Assembly: GCA_023954745.1 (NCBI GenBank) | Contig: JAGSHC010000036.1 | Location: 1-35,616 of the forward strand | Direction of reading: 5' to 3' | Source: Deltaproteobacteria bacterium | Lineage (GTDB): Bacteria > Myxococcota_A > UBA796 > UBA9615 | Length of the DNA stretch: 35,616 nt | Shown: positions 11,308 to 19,450 of the stretch, one piece after another | Layout: every line of letters begins with the position of its first letter | How positions within the stretch are numbered: the stretch's first letter is position 1 | The notes under the pieces: generated by a model | The model's database searches: none | What the model was told of the DNA's origin: nothing | Seen by the model: only the letters and a program-made list of their open reading frames with translations | Position numbers and translations under genes: made by a program

Positions 11308-11748
11308 TCAGTTCCCCTGGACCTGACGGCCGAGGATCGTCGACGCGATGGTCGACGACAGACCGCGGGCGGTGCCCTGGAGCTGCTTGCTCGCGGAGTC
11401 GCGCTCAGTGGCGAGCACGCCCCGGGCCTCAGCGACGACCGCATCGGACTTCGTCCGGGCTGCGTCGAGGATCTCGCTCTCCGCCGCCTTGGCCTCGAGC
11501 CGGAGCCGCGCGCGCTCGTCCTGCGCCTCACGGCGGGCTTCGAGTAGCTTCGCGTCGAGTTCGGCGAGTTTGCTCGCCACCTCTCCCTGAAGGGAGTCGG
11601 CCTCGTTCTTGAAACCCTCGATGTTGCGCTCGCGCTCTGCCAAGTAGGAGAGCATGGGCTTGAGGATGATGGTGTGCAGGCCGATCACCGTTACAAGGAA
11701 CGGGATGAGCTGCAGAAGGACCATCTCCAGCGTGACTTCGTCGATCAC
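11308..11748 (-). CDS. F1Fo ATP synthase b' (second b-type) subunit
   Basis: The product is 146 residues from a GTG at 11748. It has one N-terminal membrane helix (LLQLIPFLVTVIGLHTIIL), the short KPMLSYLAERERNIEG segment typical of b/b' subunits, and a long coiled coil. With the next gene it would form a b-b' heterodimeric peripheral stalk, as in cyanobacteria, photosynthetic proteobacteria and many delta-type bacteria. The GTG is chosen because GGAG lies five bases upstream. The only longer in-frame ATG (11844) lies upstream of the promoter's -10 box and so would not be on the transcript. It is the first gene of the operon as seen here. Confidence 0.88.
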   Translation of the reverse strand: MIDEVTLEMVLLQLIPFLVTVIGLHTIILKPMLSYLAERERNIEGFKNEADSLQGEVASKLAELDAKLLEARREAQDERARLRLEAKAAESEILDAARTKSDAVVAEARGVLATERDSASKQLQGTARGLSSTIASTILGRQVQGN

Positions 11749-11753
11749 GGTTG

Positions 11754-11757
11754 CTCC
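11754..11757 (-). promoter_or_regulatory. Ribosome binding site deciding the GTG start of the b' gene
   Basis: Read on the minus strand, GGAG is followed by CAACC and then GTG, a five-base spacing. It supports the GTG at 11748 over longer in-frame starts. Confidence 0.6.
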
Positions 11758-11823
11758 GCGGGGAGAAAGGGGGATGTGCCGTCGGGGAGGCGTTCGCTCG
11801 AACCCCCTCTGGCGGGCGCGCGC

Positions 11824-11852
11824 CTTATACGGAGGAGACCCCACAGAGTCAA
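11824..11852 (-). promoter_or_regulatory. Sigma-70-like promoter of the atp operon
   Basis: Read on the minus strand, TTGACT (11852-11847) is separated by exactly 17 bases from TATAAG (11829-11824). Both hexamers match the housekeeping consensus closely, and the element is oriented toward the b' gene. Transcription would start near 11817, giving a leader of about 70 nt. The match is striking in such GC-rich DNA. It implies that the operon begins with b', without a and c genes upstream. Confidence 0.75.
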
Positions 11853-12025
11853 GAGATGGAGTGCCGCGCAGCCGAACGAATCACTTCGGCTCAAGCCTGG
11901 CCTCCGGTGTCCGTTCTGTAGCTCAATAGTGGTCTGGTAAAGTACAAAAGACCCAAATCGGCCAAGGCTGTAAGTGACTGGGATTCATGGGAAAATCTGA
12001 ACTTGCCCCTCCTCGTGAGGGAGCC

Positions 12026-12030
12026 GGAGG
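12026..12030 (+). promoter_or_regulatory. Ribosome binding site supporting an internal antiporter start
   Basis: GGAGG lies four bases before the ATG at 12035. The upstream in-frame ATG at 11987 has no comparable site, and its 16 extra residues are charged and Pro-rich, not signal-like. Confidence 0.45.
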
Positions 12031-12034
12031 CCGG

Positions 12035-13534
12035 ATGACAGGGCTGCGGGTCGTCGCTGTGCCCCTCCTCGTCCTCGGAGCGCTGCTCCTCGTCCCTGAC
12101 CTGGCCTTTGCTGCCGGGGACGCAGCCACCCACGGGGCTGATCATGTGCCCCTCGGAGCGCGGCTCCCGATCTGGTCGGTGGGACCGTTCGCGGGGATCT
12201 TGCTCTCGATCGCCCTCTTCCCCTTGGTGGCGCCCGCCTTCTGGCATCACCACTACGGGAAGATCGCGGCAGGTTGGGCCGTCCTCTTCGGCGTGCCGTT
12301 TCTGGTCAAGTACCGGCAGGAGGCCATCGACGCGATCCTTCACATCTACGCCGTCGACTACATCCCGTTCATCATCTTGCTGTGGGCGCTTTTCACCGTC
12401 GCCGGCGGGATCGTGGTCCGTGGGTCGCTCAAGGGCTCGCCGAAGGTGAACGTCGGGCTGCTGGCTATCGGCACCGTGCTTGCGAGCATCGTCGGCACGA
12501 CGGGCGCGTCGATGCTGCTCATCCGGCCCCTCATGCGCGCGAACTCGTGGCGCATCAACAAGACGCACCTCATCGTCTTCTTCATCTTCCTGGTCAGCAA
12601 CATCGGTGGCTCGCTGACGCCGCTGGGGGATCCCCCGCTCTTCCTCGGCTTCCTCCACAGCGTGCCGTTCTTCTGGACGCTGCATCTCACGCCTGCCTAC
12701 CTGCTTCTGAGCGCGATGCTGCTCGTCGGCTTCTTCTTCCTCGACCGTTACTACTATGGGAAGGAGCCCGAAGACGCGAAGCAGGCGATGCTCAGCGCCG
12801 AGACCGAGAAGTTCGGCCTCGCGGGCACGCACAACTTCCTCTACCTGGGTGGAGTCATCGGGTTCGTCCTGTTCTCCGGGTCGGTGACCCTGGGAGACGT
12901 CCACCTGACCGACCACCTCCACGTGCCCATCCAGAACCTCGTGCGCGACTTCGGTCTCGTCGGGCTGGGGCTCCTCTCCATGAAGACCACCGGAAAGGCC
13001 CTTCGCGAGGAGAACGAGTTCTCCTGGGGGCCCATCGAGGAAGTGGCGTACCTCTTCGCGGGCATCTTCATGACCATCATTCCGGCCCTGGCGATTCTCG
13101 GGGCAGGCGAGGATGGAGAGCTCGGGTGGTTGGTCGCGGGGGTGCAGTCAGACATCTCCTACTTCTGGGTCACCGGCGGCCTCAGCTCCTTCCTGGACAA
13201 CGCACCGACCTACCTGACGTTCTTCAACACGGCCCTCGGTGGTCTCGACATGAGCGCGGCGGAGTGCGCCCAGAACGCGTCTCTCGTGTGCGGGGAGCCC
13301 GAGAAGGTCGCGGTGCTCATCGAAGAGCGAAACCGCACCCTGCTCGCCATCTCGGCCGGCGCGGTGTTCATGGGCGCCAACACGTACATCGGGAACGCCC
13401 CGAACTTCATGGTCAAGGCGATCGCCGAGGAGGGGGGTGTCGCGATGCCTTCCTTCTTTGGGTACATCATCCGGTGGTCGCTCCCCATCCTCGTGCCCTG
13501 CTTTGTCGTGGTCACACTCGTCTTCTTCCTGTGA
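12035..13534 (+). CDS. NhaD-type sodium:proton antiporter (ion transporter superfamily)
   Basis: This ~499-residue polytopic membrane protein starts with a signal-like first segment (LLVLGALLLVPDLAFA), then many hydrophobic helices. Conserved-looking re-entrant and loop motifs follow (VGTTGASMLLIRPLMRAN, SNIGGSLTPLGDPPLFLGF, SSFLDNAPTYLTFFN, FMGANTYIGNAPNFMVKA). The paired T/S-x-x-G-D/N-P and D-N-A-P-T motifs are those of the NhaD/ArsB ion transporter superfamily. NhaD members exchange Na+ or Li+ for H+ at the inner membrane. The start at 12035 is preferred for its GGAGG and signal-like N-terminus; 11987 is the alternative. A small unknown gene follows after 12 bp. The substrate ion is inferred from family likeness. 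Confidence 0.85.
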   Translation: MTGLRVVAVPLLVLGALLLVPDLAFAAGDAATHGADHVPLGARLPIWSVGPFAGILLSIALFPLVAPAFWHHHYGKIAAGWAVLFGVPFLVKYRQEAIDAILHIYAVDYIPFIILLWALFTVAGGIVVRGSLKGSPKVNVGLLAIGTVLASIVGTTGASMLLIRPLMRANSWRINKTHLIVFFIFLVSNIGGSLTPLGDPPLFLGFLHSVPFFWTLHLTPAYLLLSAMLLVGFFFLDRYYYGKEPEDAKQAMLSAETEKFGLAGTHNFLYLGGVIGFVLFSGSVTLGDVHLTDHLHVPIQNLVRDFGLVGLGLLSMKTTGKALREENEFSWGPIEEVAYLFAGIFMTIIPALAILGAGEDGELGWLVAGVQSDISYFWVTGGLSSFLDNAPTYLTFFNTALGGLDMSAAECAQNASLVCGEPEKVAVLIEERNRTLLAISAGAVFMGANTYIGNAPNFMVKAIAEEGGVAMPSFFGYIIRWSLPILVPCFVVVTLVFFL

Positions 13535-13546
13535 ACTGGAGCGGTC

Positions 13547-14149
13547 ATGAGCGACTCATCCTCAGGTGACGACAGCGTCGAGCTCATCGTCGAAGGTGAC
13601 GAGAAGACCGTCACCGGCTTCATCCGTGGCCTCTTCATCGGAGCGAGGAACGCGCAGTGGCCCGTGTTTCACGACGAGCGTGGAATCGAGAACCAGACCT
13701 TCGCCGAGCAGCTCAAGGGATGGGTCGGACTCACGGAGCCTCTGACCCACTTCGTCGTGGACGAGGACTCCGTCCAGCTCGTGCGTGCGTCCCTGGCTGA
13801 CACTCGCTGTCACGGCATGAAGCTCCGCGAGGCCCAGCCGGTGCTCTCGGCCAGCTTCGGCTTCAAGCTCAAGGTCTTCACTGAGGAGGCGGCTGCCCAG
13901 GTGCGCGCGGTCTACGAGCAAGTCCCATCGGACGTGACCGTGGAGCGGTGGGACCCCAAGGAGACGCGACGCGACGGCGACACGGAAGGCGTGGAGCTCT
14001 ACTCGCCCGTGCATCACTACAAGATGGAAGCGGAGGGCATCGTCAAAGGCCCCTTCCGACACGTGCTCTACGTGCACGAGCAGGCCCGCCGGATCGAGCA
14101 GGTCGACGAGGAAGAGATGCGGCTCGTTCTGGGCGACTCCCTCCTCTGA
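13547..14149 (+). CDS. Unknown 200-residue soluble protein
   Basis: I do not recognise this protein. It is acidic at the N-terminus (SDSSSGDDSVELIVEG), has no signal peptide or membrane helix, and seems a compact alpha/beta protein. Charged stretches and possible metal or ligand residues (WPVFHDERG, DTRCHGMKL, VHHYKMEAEG) carry no known motif. It begins 12 bp after the antiporter stop and is likely in the same transcript, so a role tied to the antiporter is possible. The coding status is supported by the ATG, tight spacing and normal amino-acid composition. Confidence 0.7.
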   Translation: MSDSSSGDDSVELIVEGDEKTVTGFIRGLFIGARNAQWPVFHDERGIENQTFAEQLKGWVGLTEPLTHFVVDEDSVQLVRASLADTRCHGMKLREAQPVLSASFGFKLKVFTEEAAAQVRAVYEQVPSDVTVERWDPKETRRDGDTEGVELYSPVHHYKMEAEGIVKGPFRHVLYVHEQARRIEQVDEEEMRLVLGDSLL

Positions 14150-14221
14150 TCCCCCGCCAGTCACGCCAAGTCCGCTGGACCGGGTGATGGGCGCCATGTA
14201 AGTTCGCGCCGCTCTTTTCAG

Positions 14222-14251
14222 GGGCTGCGTGAAGAAACCCCACGCCAGCCC
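14222..14251 (+). other. Hairpin-forming inverted repeat in the thioesterase leader
   Basis: GGGCTGCGTG (14222-14231) pairs with CACGCCAGCCC (14241-14251) through ten base pairs with a single bulged C, around a nine-base loop AAGAAACCC. It lies 30 bases before the thioesterase ATG and about 70 bases after the preceding gene. No T-run follows on either strand, so it is not a standard terminator. It could be an mRNA leader structure or a processing site. Confidence 0.4.
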
Positions 14252-14281
14252 GTCGAACGCAGTGCAGGTGGAGATGCGCGG

Positions 14282-14737
14282 ATGGGGTTCCAAAAGCAGA
14301 TCAAGGTGCGCTTCAGCGACACCGACCCAGCGGGGGTCATGTACTTCCCCCGGTTCCTGGACAGCTTTCACGGCGTGTTCGAGGACTGGTTCGACGAAGA
14401 CCTGAAGATGCCGTACCGCTGGATGCTCGAGGACACCCGCGTGGGCTTCCCGACCGTCAGCGTGGACGTGGACTACCGCGGGCCCCTTCGCTTCGGTGAG
14501 ACCATGGTCGTGGACCTCGCGGTGACCGCCATCGGTGACAAGTCCTTCGCGTGTACCTATAGGGCGCGGCTCAAGGGCGGCGACCGTGTGCTCGTGCGCG
14601 CCGTCATGAAGACGGCCACCGTGGACCTCGACAAGTTCAAGGCGATTCCGATTCCACCGAAGCTCAAGCAGGCCCTCGAGAGCCGGTTGGAGCGACCGGT
14701 CCGAGACCTCAAGCGTCCTGCGCTGACGGGGGCCTGA
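14282..14737 (+). CDS. 4-hydroxybenzoyl-CoA-type (hotdog) acyl-CoA thioesterase
   Basis: The 151-residue length and the N-terminal motif FSDTDPAGVMYFPRF identify the 4HBT/YbgC hotdog-fold family. The Asp in T-D-P-A-G (Asp15) is the catalytic residue of 4-hydroxybenzoyl-CoA thioesterase. The YRGPLRFGETMVVDL segment is also typical. It hydrolyses acyl- or aroyl-CoA esters in the cytoplasm. GGAG lies seven bases before the ATG. The CoA ligase gene starts four bases after its stop, so the pair probably acts on the same CoA pool. The acyl group is not determinable. Confidence 0.88.
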   Translation: MGFQKQIKVRFSDTDPAGVMYFPRFLDSFHGVFEDWFDEDLKMPYRWMLEDTRVGFPTVSVDVDYRGPLRFGETMVVDLAVTAIGDKSFACTYRARLKGGDRVLVRAVMKTATVDLDKFKAIPIPPKLKQALESRLERPVRDLKRPALTGA

Positions 14738-14741
14738 CGGT

Positions 14742-16160
14742 TTGAGCGAGGCTCCCCGCTTCTACAGCAAGGTCGCCGCCGAGCGGCTGGCGTTCGATCA
14801 GGCAGCGAAGCTCGACCGCCTCAAGTACACGGTCGCGCAGGCGAAGAACGCTCCGGTCTACAAGCATCGCCTCGATGGGGTGAGCATCACGTCCCTCGAG
14901 GACCTGCGCTCCTTGCCCCTGACCTACAAGAAGGATCTCAAGGAGAACCCGCCAGAAGCCTGGCGAGCAGTTCCCCTCGACAAGGCCTGGCACTACCACG
15001 AGTCCTTTGGCACCACGGGGACCCCCGTCGTCGGTTGGTACTCGCTGGACGACATCGAGTGCGAGGTCGACGTGATCCAGCGGTGGCTGCCGGAGTTCGG
15101 CCCCGGTCAGACGATCATGAACCGGTACCCCTACAGCTTTCCGGTGCCGGCGCAGCTGGTGGAGACCGCGGCGCGGCTCATGGGCGGCACGGTCGTCCCC
15201 GCGTCGAACCTCGTGTTCAACGTGGGCTACCCCCGCGTGCTCGAGCTGATCAACAAGCTGCACGTGAACTCGCTGACGTCGATGCCGCTGGAAGCGGTGC
15301 TGCTCAAGGAGGCCGCCATCGAGCACGGGATGGACCCGCTCAAGGACTTCCCGTCCATGCAGGGGTTCTCCTTCGCGGGCCGCATCCTCACGCCCTCCTG
15401 GCAGGCCACCATGGAGGACGACTGGGGCGTCAAGGTGCACAACCTGTATGGCTCCACCGAGGGCGGGCCCTTCGCCACCTCGGGCGACGACGGGCACCTT
15501 CGCCTTCACGACGAGGCGTTCCTCTTCGAGATCCTCGACCCCGAGACCAAGGAGCCCATCCCCGTCCGCGACGACCGGCCCGTCGTCGGCACCCTCGTAG
15601 CTACGACCCTGATGCGCGAAGCGCAGCCGATGGTTCGCTACTGGACGGATGATCTCGTCAAGGCGTGGCGAGATGACGAAGGCAACCGCTGCATCCAGGT
15701 TCTGGGGCGCGCCGGGGGACTCAAGCAGTTCGGCGGTGTGGAGGTGACGGACTTCGACCTCGAGGAGGAGATCCTCTCCTGGAGCCGCGAGTTCGGGAGC
15801 AACGTCTTCTTCGTCGTCATCACGCACAAGGGTTTCCTGGTCCGCGTGGAAGCCCGGGAGCCGGGCCGCGTCAACGCGGGAGAAGGCAGCCGCCGCCTGA
15901 GTGATCGACTCGGGGTGCCGGTGAAGGTCGAGGTCGTCCCGCGCGGCGTCCTCGTGAATCACGTCTCGCTCATCACGTCCCCCCAGGTGTTCAAGCCGCG
16001 CATGGTCTCGGACCATCGCGTCGAAGACCGCCGCGTCATCAACCTGTCGGGCGGGCTCATCAACTTCTGGGCGGACTTCACGCCATCGCTCATCGGACAG
16101 TCGATGCTGAAGTCGATCAAGGACTGGCTCACCAGTCTGCGCTTCCGCCTGCTCGAGTAG
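14742..16160 (+). CDS. Phenylacetate-CoA ligase (PaaK)-like adenylate-forming enzyme
   Basis: The start is a TTG four bases after the thioesterase stop. The 472-residue product belongs to the ANL superfamily. It has the P-loop-like SFGTTGTP (from residue 88), the adenine/acyl-binding YGSTEGG (from residue 236), a YWTDDL motif and the hinge region LGRAGGLKQFGGVEV. It activates a carboxylic acid with ATP to acyl-AMP and then to the CoA thioester. It is about 40 residues longer than a usual PaaK, with extra C-terminal residues after ~420 (NLSGGLINFWADF). The substrate may be aromatic, consistent with the neighbouring 4HBT thioesterase, but this is inference. The gene is followed by a small lipoprotein gene. 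Confidence 0.85.
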   Translation: MSEAPRFYSKVAAERLAFDQAAKLDRLKYTVAQAKNAPVYKHRLDGVSITSLEDLRSLPLTYKKDLKENPPEAWRAVPLDKAWHYHESFGTTGTPVVGWYSLDDIECEVDVIQRWLPEFGPGQTIMNRYPYSFPVPAQLVETAARLMGGTVVPASNLVFNVGYPRVLELINKLHVNSLTSMPLEAVLLKEAAIEHGMDPLKDFPSMQGFSFAGRILTPSWQATMEDDWGVKVHNLYGSTEGGPFATSGDDGHLRLHDEAFLFEILDPETKEPIPVRDDRPVVGTLVATTLMREAQPMVRYWTDDLVKAWRDDEGNRCIQVLGRAGGLKQFGGVEVTDFDLEEEILSWSREFGSNVFFVVITHKGFLVRVEAREPGRVNAGEGSRRLSDRLGVPVKVEVVPRGVLVNHVSLITSPQVFKPRMVSDHRVEDRRVINLSGGLINFWADFTPSLIGQSMLKSIKDWLTSLRFRLLE

Positions 16161-16190
16161 GGCGCTCCCGCGTTGGGGGCTCGTTCCCGT

Positions 16191-16196
16191 TAGACT
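16191..16196 (+). promoter_or_regulatory. Possible -10 box for a leaderless lipoprotein transcript
   Basis: TAGACT lies six bases before the GTG start at 16203, a spacing that would put the transcription start at or near the first codon. No Shine-Dalgarno is visible, and no good -35 is found 16-18 bases upstream. It is only a candidate. Confidence 0.25.
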
Positions 16197-16202
16197 TCGC
16201 CT

Positions 16203-16685
16203 GTGCGATCCCTCCTCGCTCTCCTCGCCCTCGCGTCCCTGATTGGCTGTGCCGCCGCGGGCGATGACGACGACTCTGCGTCTCCCGGCGTGGTCTATCA
16301 GCTGACCCCGGGCGACGCCGTGGACGCCGAGCCCAACGACTCGGTCGCCGCCGCGCAGGACCTGGGAGTGCTCACCGCGCCGTTCAGCCTGACCGGCAGC
16401 TCCCTTGGCTGCGGGGAGAACGGCACGTGGGACACTGCCGACCACGACTGGTTTCGCTTCTCCCCGGCCTCGGGCGACCCCATCACCCTGGACCTCTCGA
16501 TGTGGGAAGGGGATCTGGACATGGCGGTGCTCGACAGTGACGGGCAGTTGATCGTCGATGGGGCGACCGCCGGTCTGGACGACGAGACCCTGCAGATCGC
16601 CCTGGATCCCGAGGCGTCCTGGCTGTTGCGCATTCGTTGCTGGCAGGGCAAGCCTGGAGCGCTGTGGCGCCTGCGCCTTCGATAG
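16203..16685 (+). CDS. Small lipoprotein with a PPC-like (pre-peptidase C-terminal) domain
   Basis: The 160-residue product starts at a GTG and has a signal peptide LLALLALASLIGC with lipobox Cys16, then an Asp-rich linker (GDDDDSASP). The mature part has features of a bacterial pre-peptidase C-terminal (PPC) domain: AEPNDSVAAAQDLG at its start, DHDWFRFSPASGD in the middle and a Trp/Asp-rich beta end. PPC domains bind other proteins or polymers, and here no protease is attached. It lies between the CoA ligase and the molybdenum hydroxylase genes but is probably independent of them. Confidence 0.75.
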   Translation: MRSLLALLALASLIGCAAAGDDDDSASPGVVYQLTPGDAVDAEPNDSVAAAQDLGVLTAPFSLTGSSLGCGENGTWDTADHDWFRFSPASGDPITLDLSMWEGDLDMAVLDSDGQLIVDGATAGLDDETLQIALDPEASWLLRIRCWQGKPGALWRLRLR

Positions 16686-16724
16686 AGAGGTGAGACGCTT
16701 GCCTCTCAGGAGCTGGAGACACCC

Positions 16725-17248
<524 letters not shown>

Positions 17249-17252
<4 letters not shown>

Positions 17253-19396
17253 GCGAGATCCTCAATGTCTCTCGCCGAGACTTCCTCGCCGGGAGCGGGA
17301 GCCTCGTGCTTGGCTTCACCCTGGTGGGGATGCCGCGTGTGGCGGCCTTCGACGAGACCGTCGTCCTCGGCTCCACCAATGAGCAGGGCGCGGTCTTCTC
17401 TCTCAACGCGTGGCTGCGGGTCGCGGGGAACGGCGTGGTGACCATCCGCATGGGTGCCTCCGAGATGGGACAGGGCGTGTACACGTCGCTGCCCATGCTG
17501 CTCGCCGAAGAGCTCGATGTCGCCTGGAACGACGTGCGGATCGAGAGCGCGCCGGCGGGCAAGGAGTTCCGTCGCGAGTCTCCGTCGTTCCCCGGAAAGG
17601 TGCAGCTCACGGGCGGCTCGGAGTCCGTGCGTGGCTACTGGAACATCCTCCGCAAGGCGGGAGCGAGCGCCCGGGCCATGCTCATCGAGGCAGCGGCGGA
17701 GCGCTGGGGCGTGAGCCCGCTCGCCTGCACCACCCTCGCGGGCAGCGTGCGCCACGGTCAGAGGTCGGCGACGTACGGCTCGCTGGCGTCCGACGCGGCG
17801 CGGATCGCGACGCCCGGCAACGTCACCCTGAAGGACCCTGCGGACTTCAAGCTGATCGGCACATCGCCCCCACGATCGGATCTGCCCCCGAAGGTCGACG
17901 GCAGCGCGGTCTTCGGCATCGACGTGCAGGTCGAGGGCATGGTGAACGCCACCGTGGTGGCGTGCCCACACTACGGCGGAAGCCTGGTCTCGTTCGATGA
18001 CCGCAAGGCACGGGGCGTGGCCGGGGTGCTGGATGTCTTCCAGGTCGACAACGCAGTGGCCGTCGTGGCGGACACCTTCTGGCACGCCAAGAAGGCGTCG
18101 CGGCTGCTGGAGATCGTCTGGGAGAAGGGCGAGGGTGCCGGAGTCGACGACGCAGCGGTCTCTGCGCTGCTTCGCGAGGCGCTCGGCCAGGGCAAGAAGC
18201 GCTATGGCGTGGGGCCGAAGCCTGAAGGCATGGACATCGAGGCAGTCTTCGAGACCCCGTTCCTGGAGCACGCGCCCATCGAGCCCATGAACGCCACGGC
18301 CTGGATCCAGAAGGACCGGGTGGACGTGTGGGCGCCGACCCAGGCGCAGGCGCGGCTCAAGCGAAGGGCGGCCAAGCTCGCAAAGCGTCCACAGCGCCAG
18401 GTCTTCGTGCACACCACCTTCCTCGGCGGGGGCTTCGGCCGGCGCGGCTTCGACGACTTTGGCGACTACGCGGTCAAGATCGCCACGCGCATGGAGGGAA
18501 CTCCAGTGAAGCTCATCTACACCCGCGAGGAGACCTTCACGCACGGGTACCACCGTCCGGCGTCCATGTGCCGCATGCGCGCGAAGCTCGGAGAGGACGG
18601 TCTGCCTTCGGACCTGCACATGGAGCTCAGCTGTCAGAGCATCCTCGCGGAGTACCTCCCACCGCTCCTCCTCGAGGCCCCGTTCGCCACGAACACCGCC
18701 ATCGACGGGCTGAAGCACTCGCCCTACTCCATCCCGCGTCAGCAGGTGGACTACAAGCGGGTGACCCTGCCGGTTCCGGTCGGCTGGTGGCGCTCGGTCC
18801 ACGGCAGCCACAACGCGTTCTACCGGGAGTGCTTTCTGGACGAGCTCGCCGAGAAGGCAGGCCAGGACCCTGTCGAGTACCGCCGGGCCCTGCTCCAGGG
18901 CTCTCCCCGGGATCTCGGAGTCTTCGAGCTGGCAGTCGACAAAGCGGGACCCGTTCCCGAAGGCCTGCACCGCGGAGTGGCCGTCTTCGAGTGTTTTGGC
19001 TCGTACGTCGCAGAGGTGGTCGACATCGAGGTGATTGACGGCGTGGTCTATCCCCGTCGTCTCGTCGCCGCTGTCGACTGCGGGATGGTCGTGCACCCGG
19101 ACACGGTGAAGGCGCAGATCATGGGTGGCGCCACGATGGGTCTGAGCACCACGCTGTACGGAAAGCTCAGCCTGGTCGACGGGGCGGTCCAGGAGACGAA
19201 CTACCACCAGTACCCGCTGCTCGGCATGAATCAGGCGCCTCGCGTCGAGGTGCACATCGTTCCGTCGGCGGAGCCACCTGGCGGAGTGGGCGAGGTGGGG
19301 CTTCCCCCGGCCATGGGCGCCCTGTGCAACGCCATCTACGCGGCGACCGGCAAGCGAATCCGCACCCTGCCGGTGGCGGACCAGTTGAAGGCGTAG
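17249..19396 (+). CDS. Molybdenum hydroxylase large subunit, Tat-exported (IorB-like)
   Basis: The 715-residue product starts at a GTG overlapping the small-subunit stop. Its N-terminus has a twin-arginine signal (SRRDFLAG, then a hydrophobic stretch ending in RVAA), so the folded enzyme is expected in the periplasm. Family motifs include [41 protein letters not shown] and the catalytic Glu682 in [10 protein letters not shown]. It resembles the isoquinoline 1-oxidoreductase beta subunit, which binds molybdenum-cytosine dinucleotide and hydroxylates N-heterocycles or oxidises aldehydes with water as oxygen donor. No XdhC/MobA-type maturation gene is nearby. The substrate is unknown. Confidence 0.92.
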
Positions 19397-19450
19397 CGCA
19401 TCTTCAGGGCCCGCCTGCCGGCGTATCTGCGCGGCCCGGCTTTCGTCGCG

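Noticed and set aside
11749-11844. An N-terminal extension of the b' subunit from the ATG at 11844
   Set aside because: The promoter -10 lies within this region, the extension is Arg/Pro-rich, and the GTG at 11748 has a good ribosome binding site.
11915-11960. A tRNA-like stretch (GTAGCTCAATAGTGG)
   Set aside because: It resembles a tRNA D-arm segment, but no acceptor stem, anticodon arm or T-arm can be folded around it.
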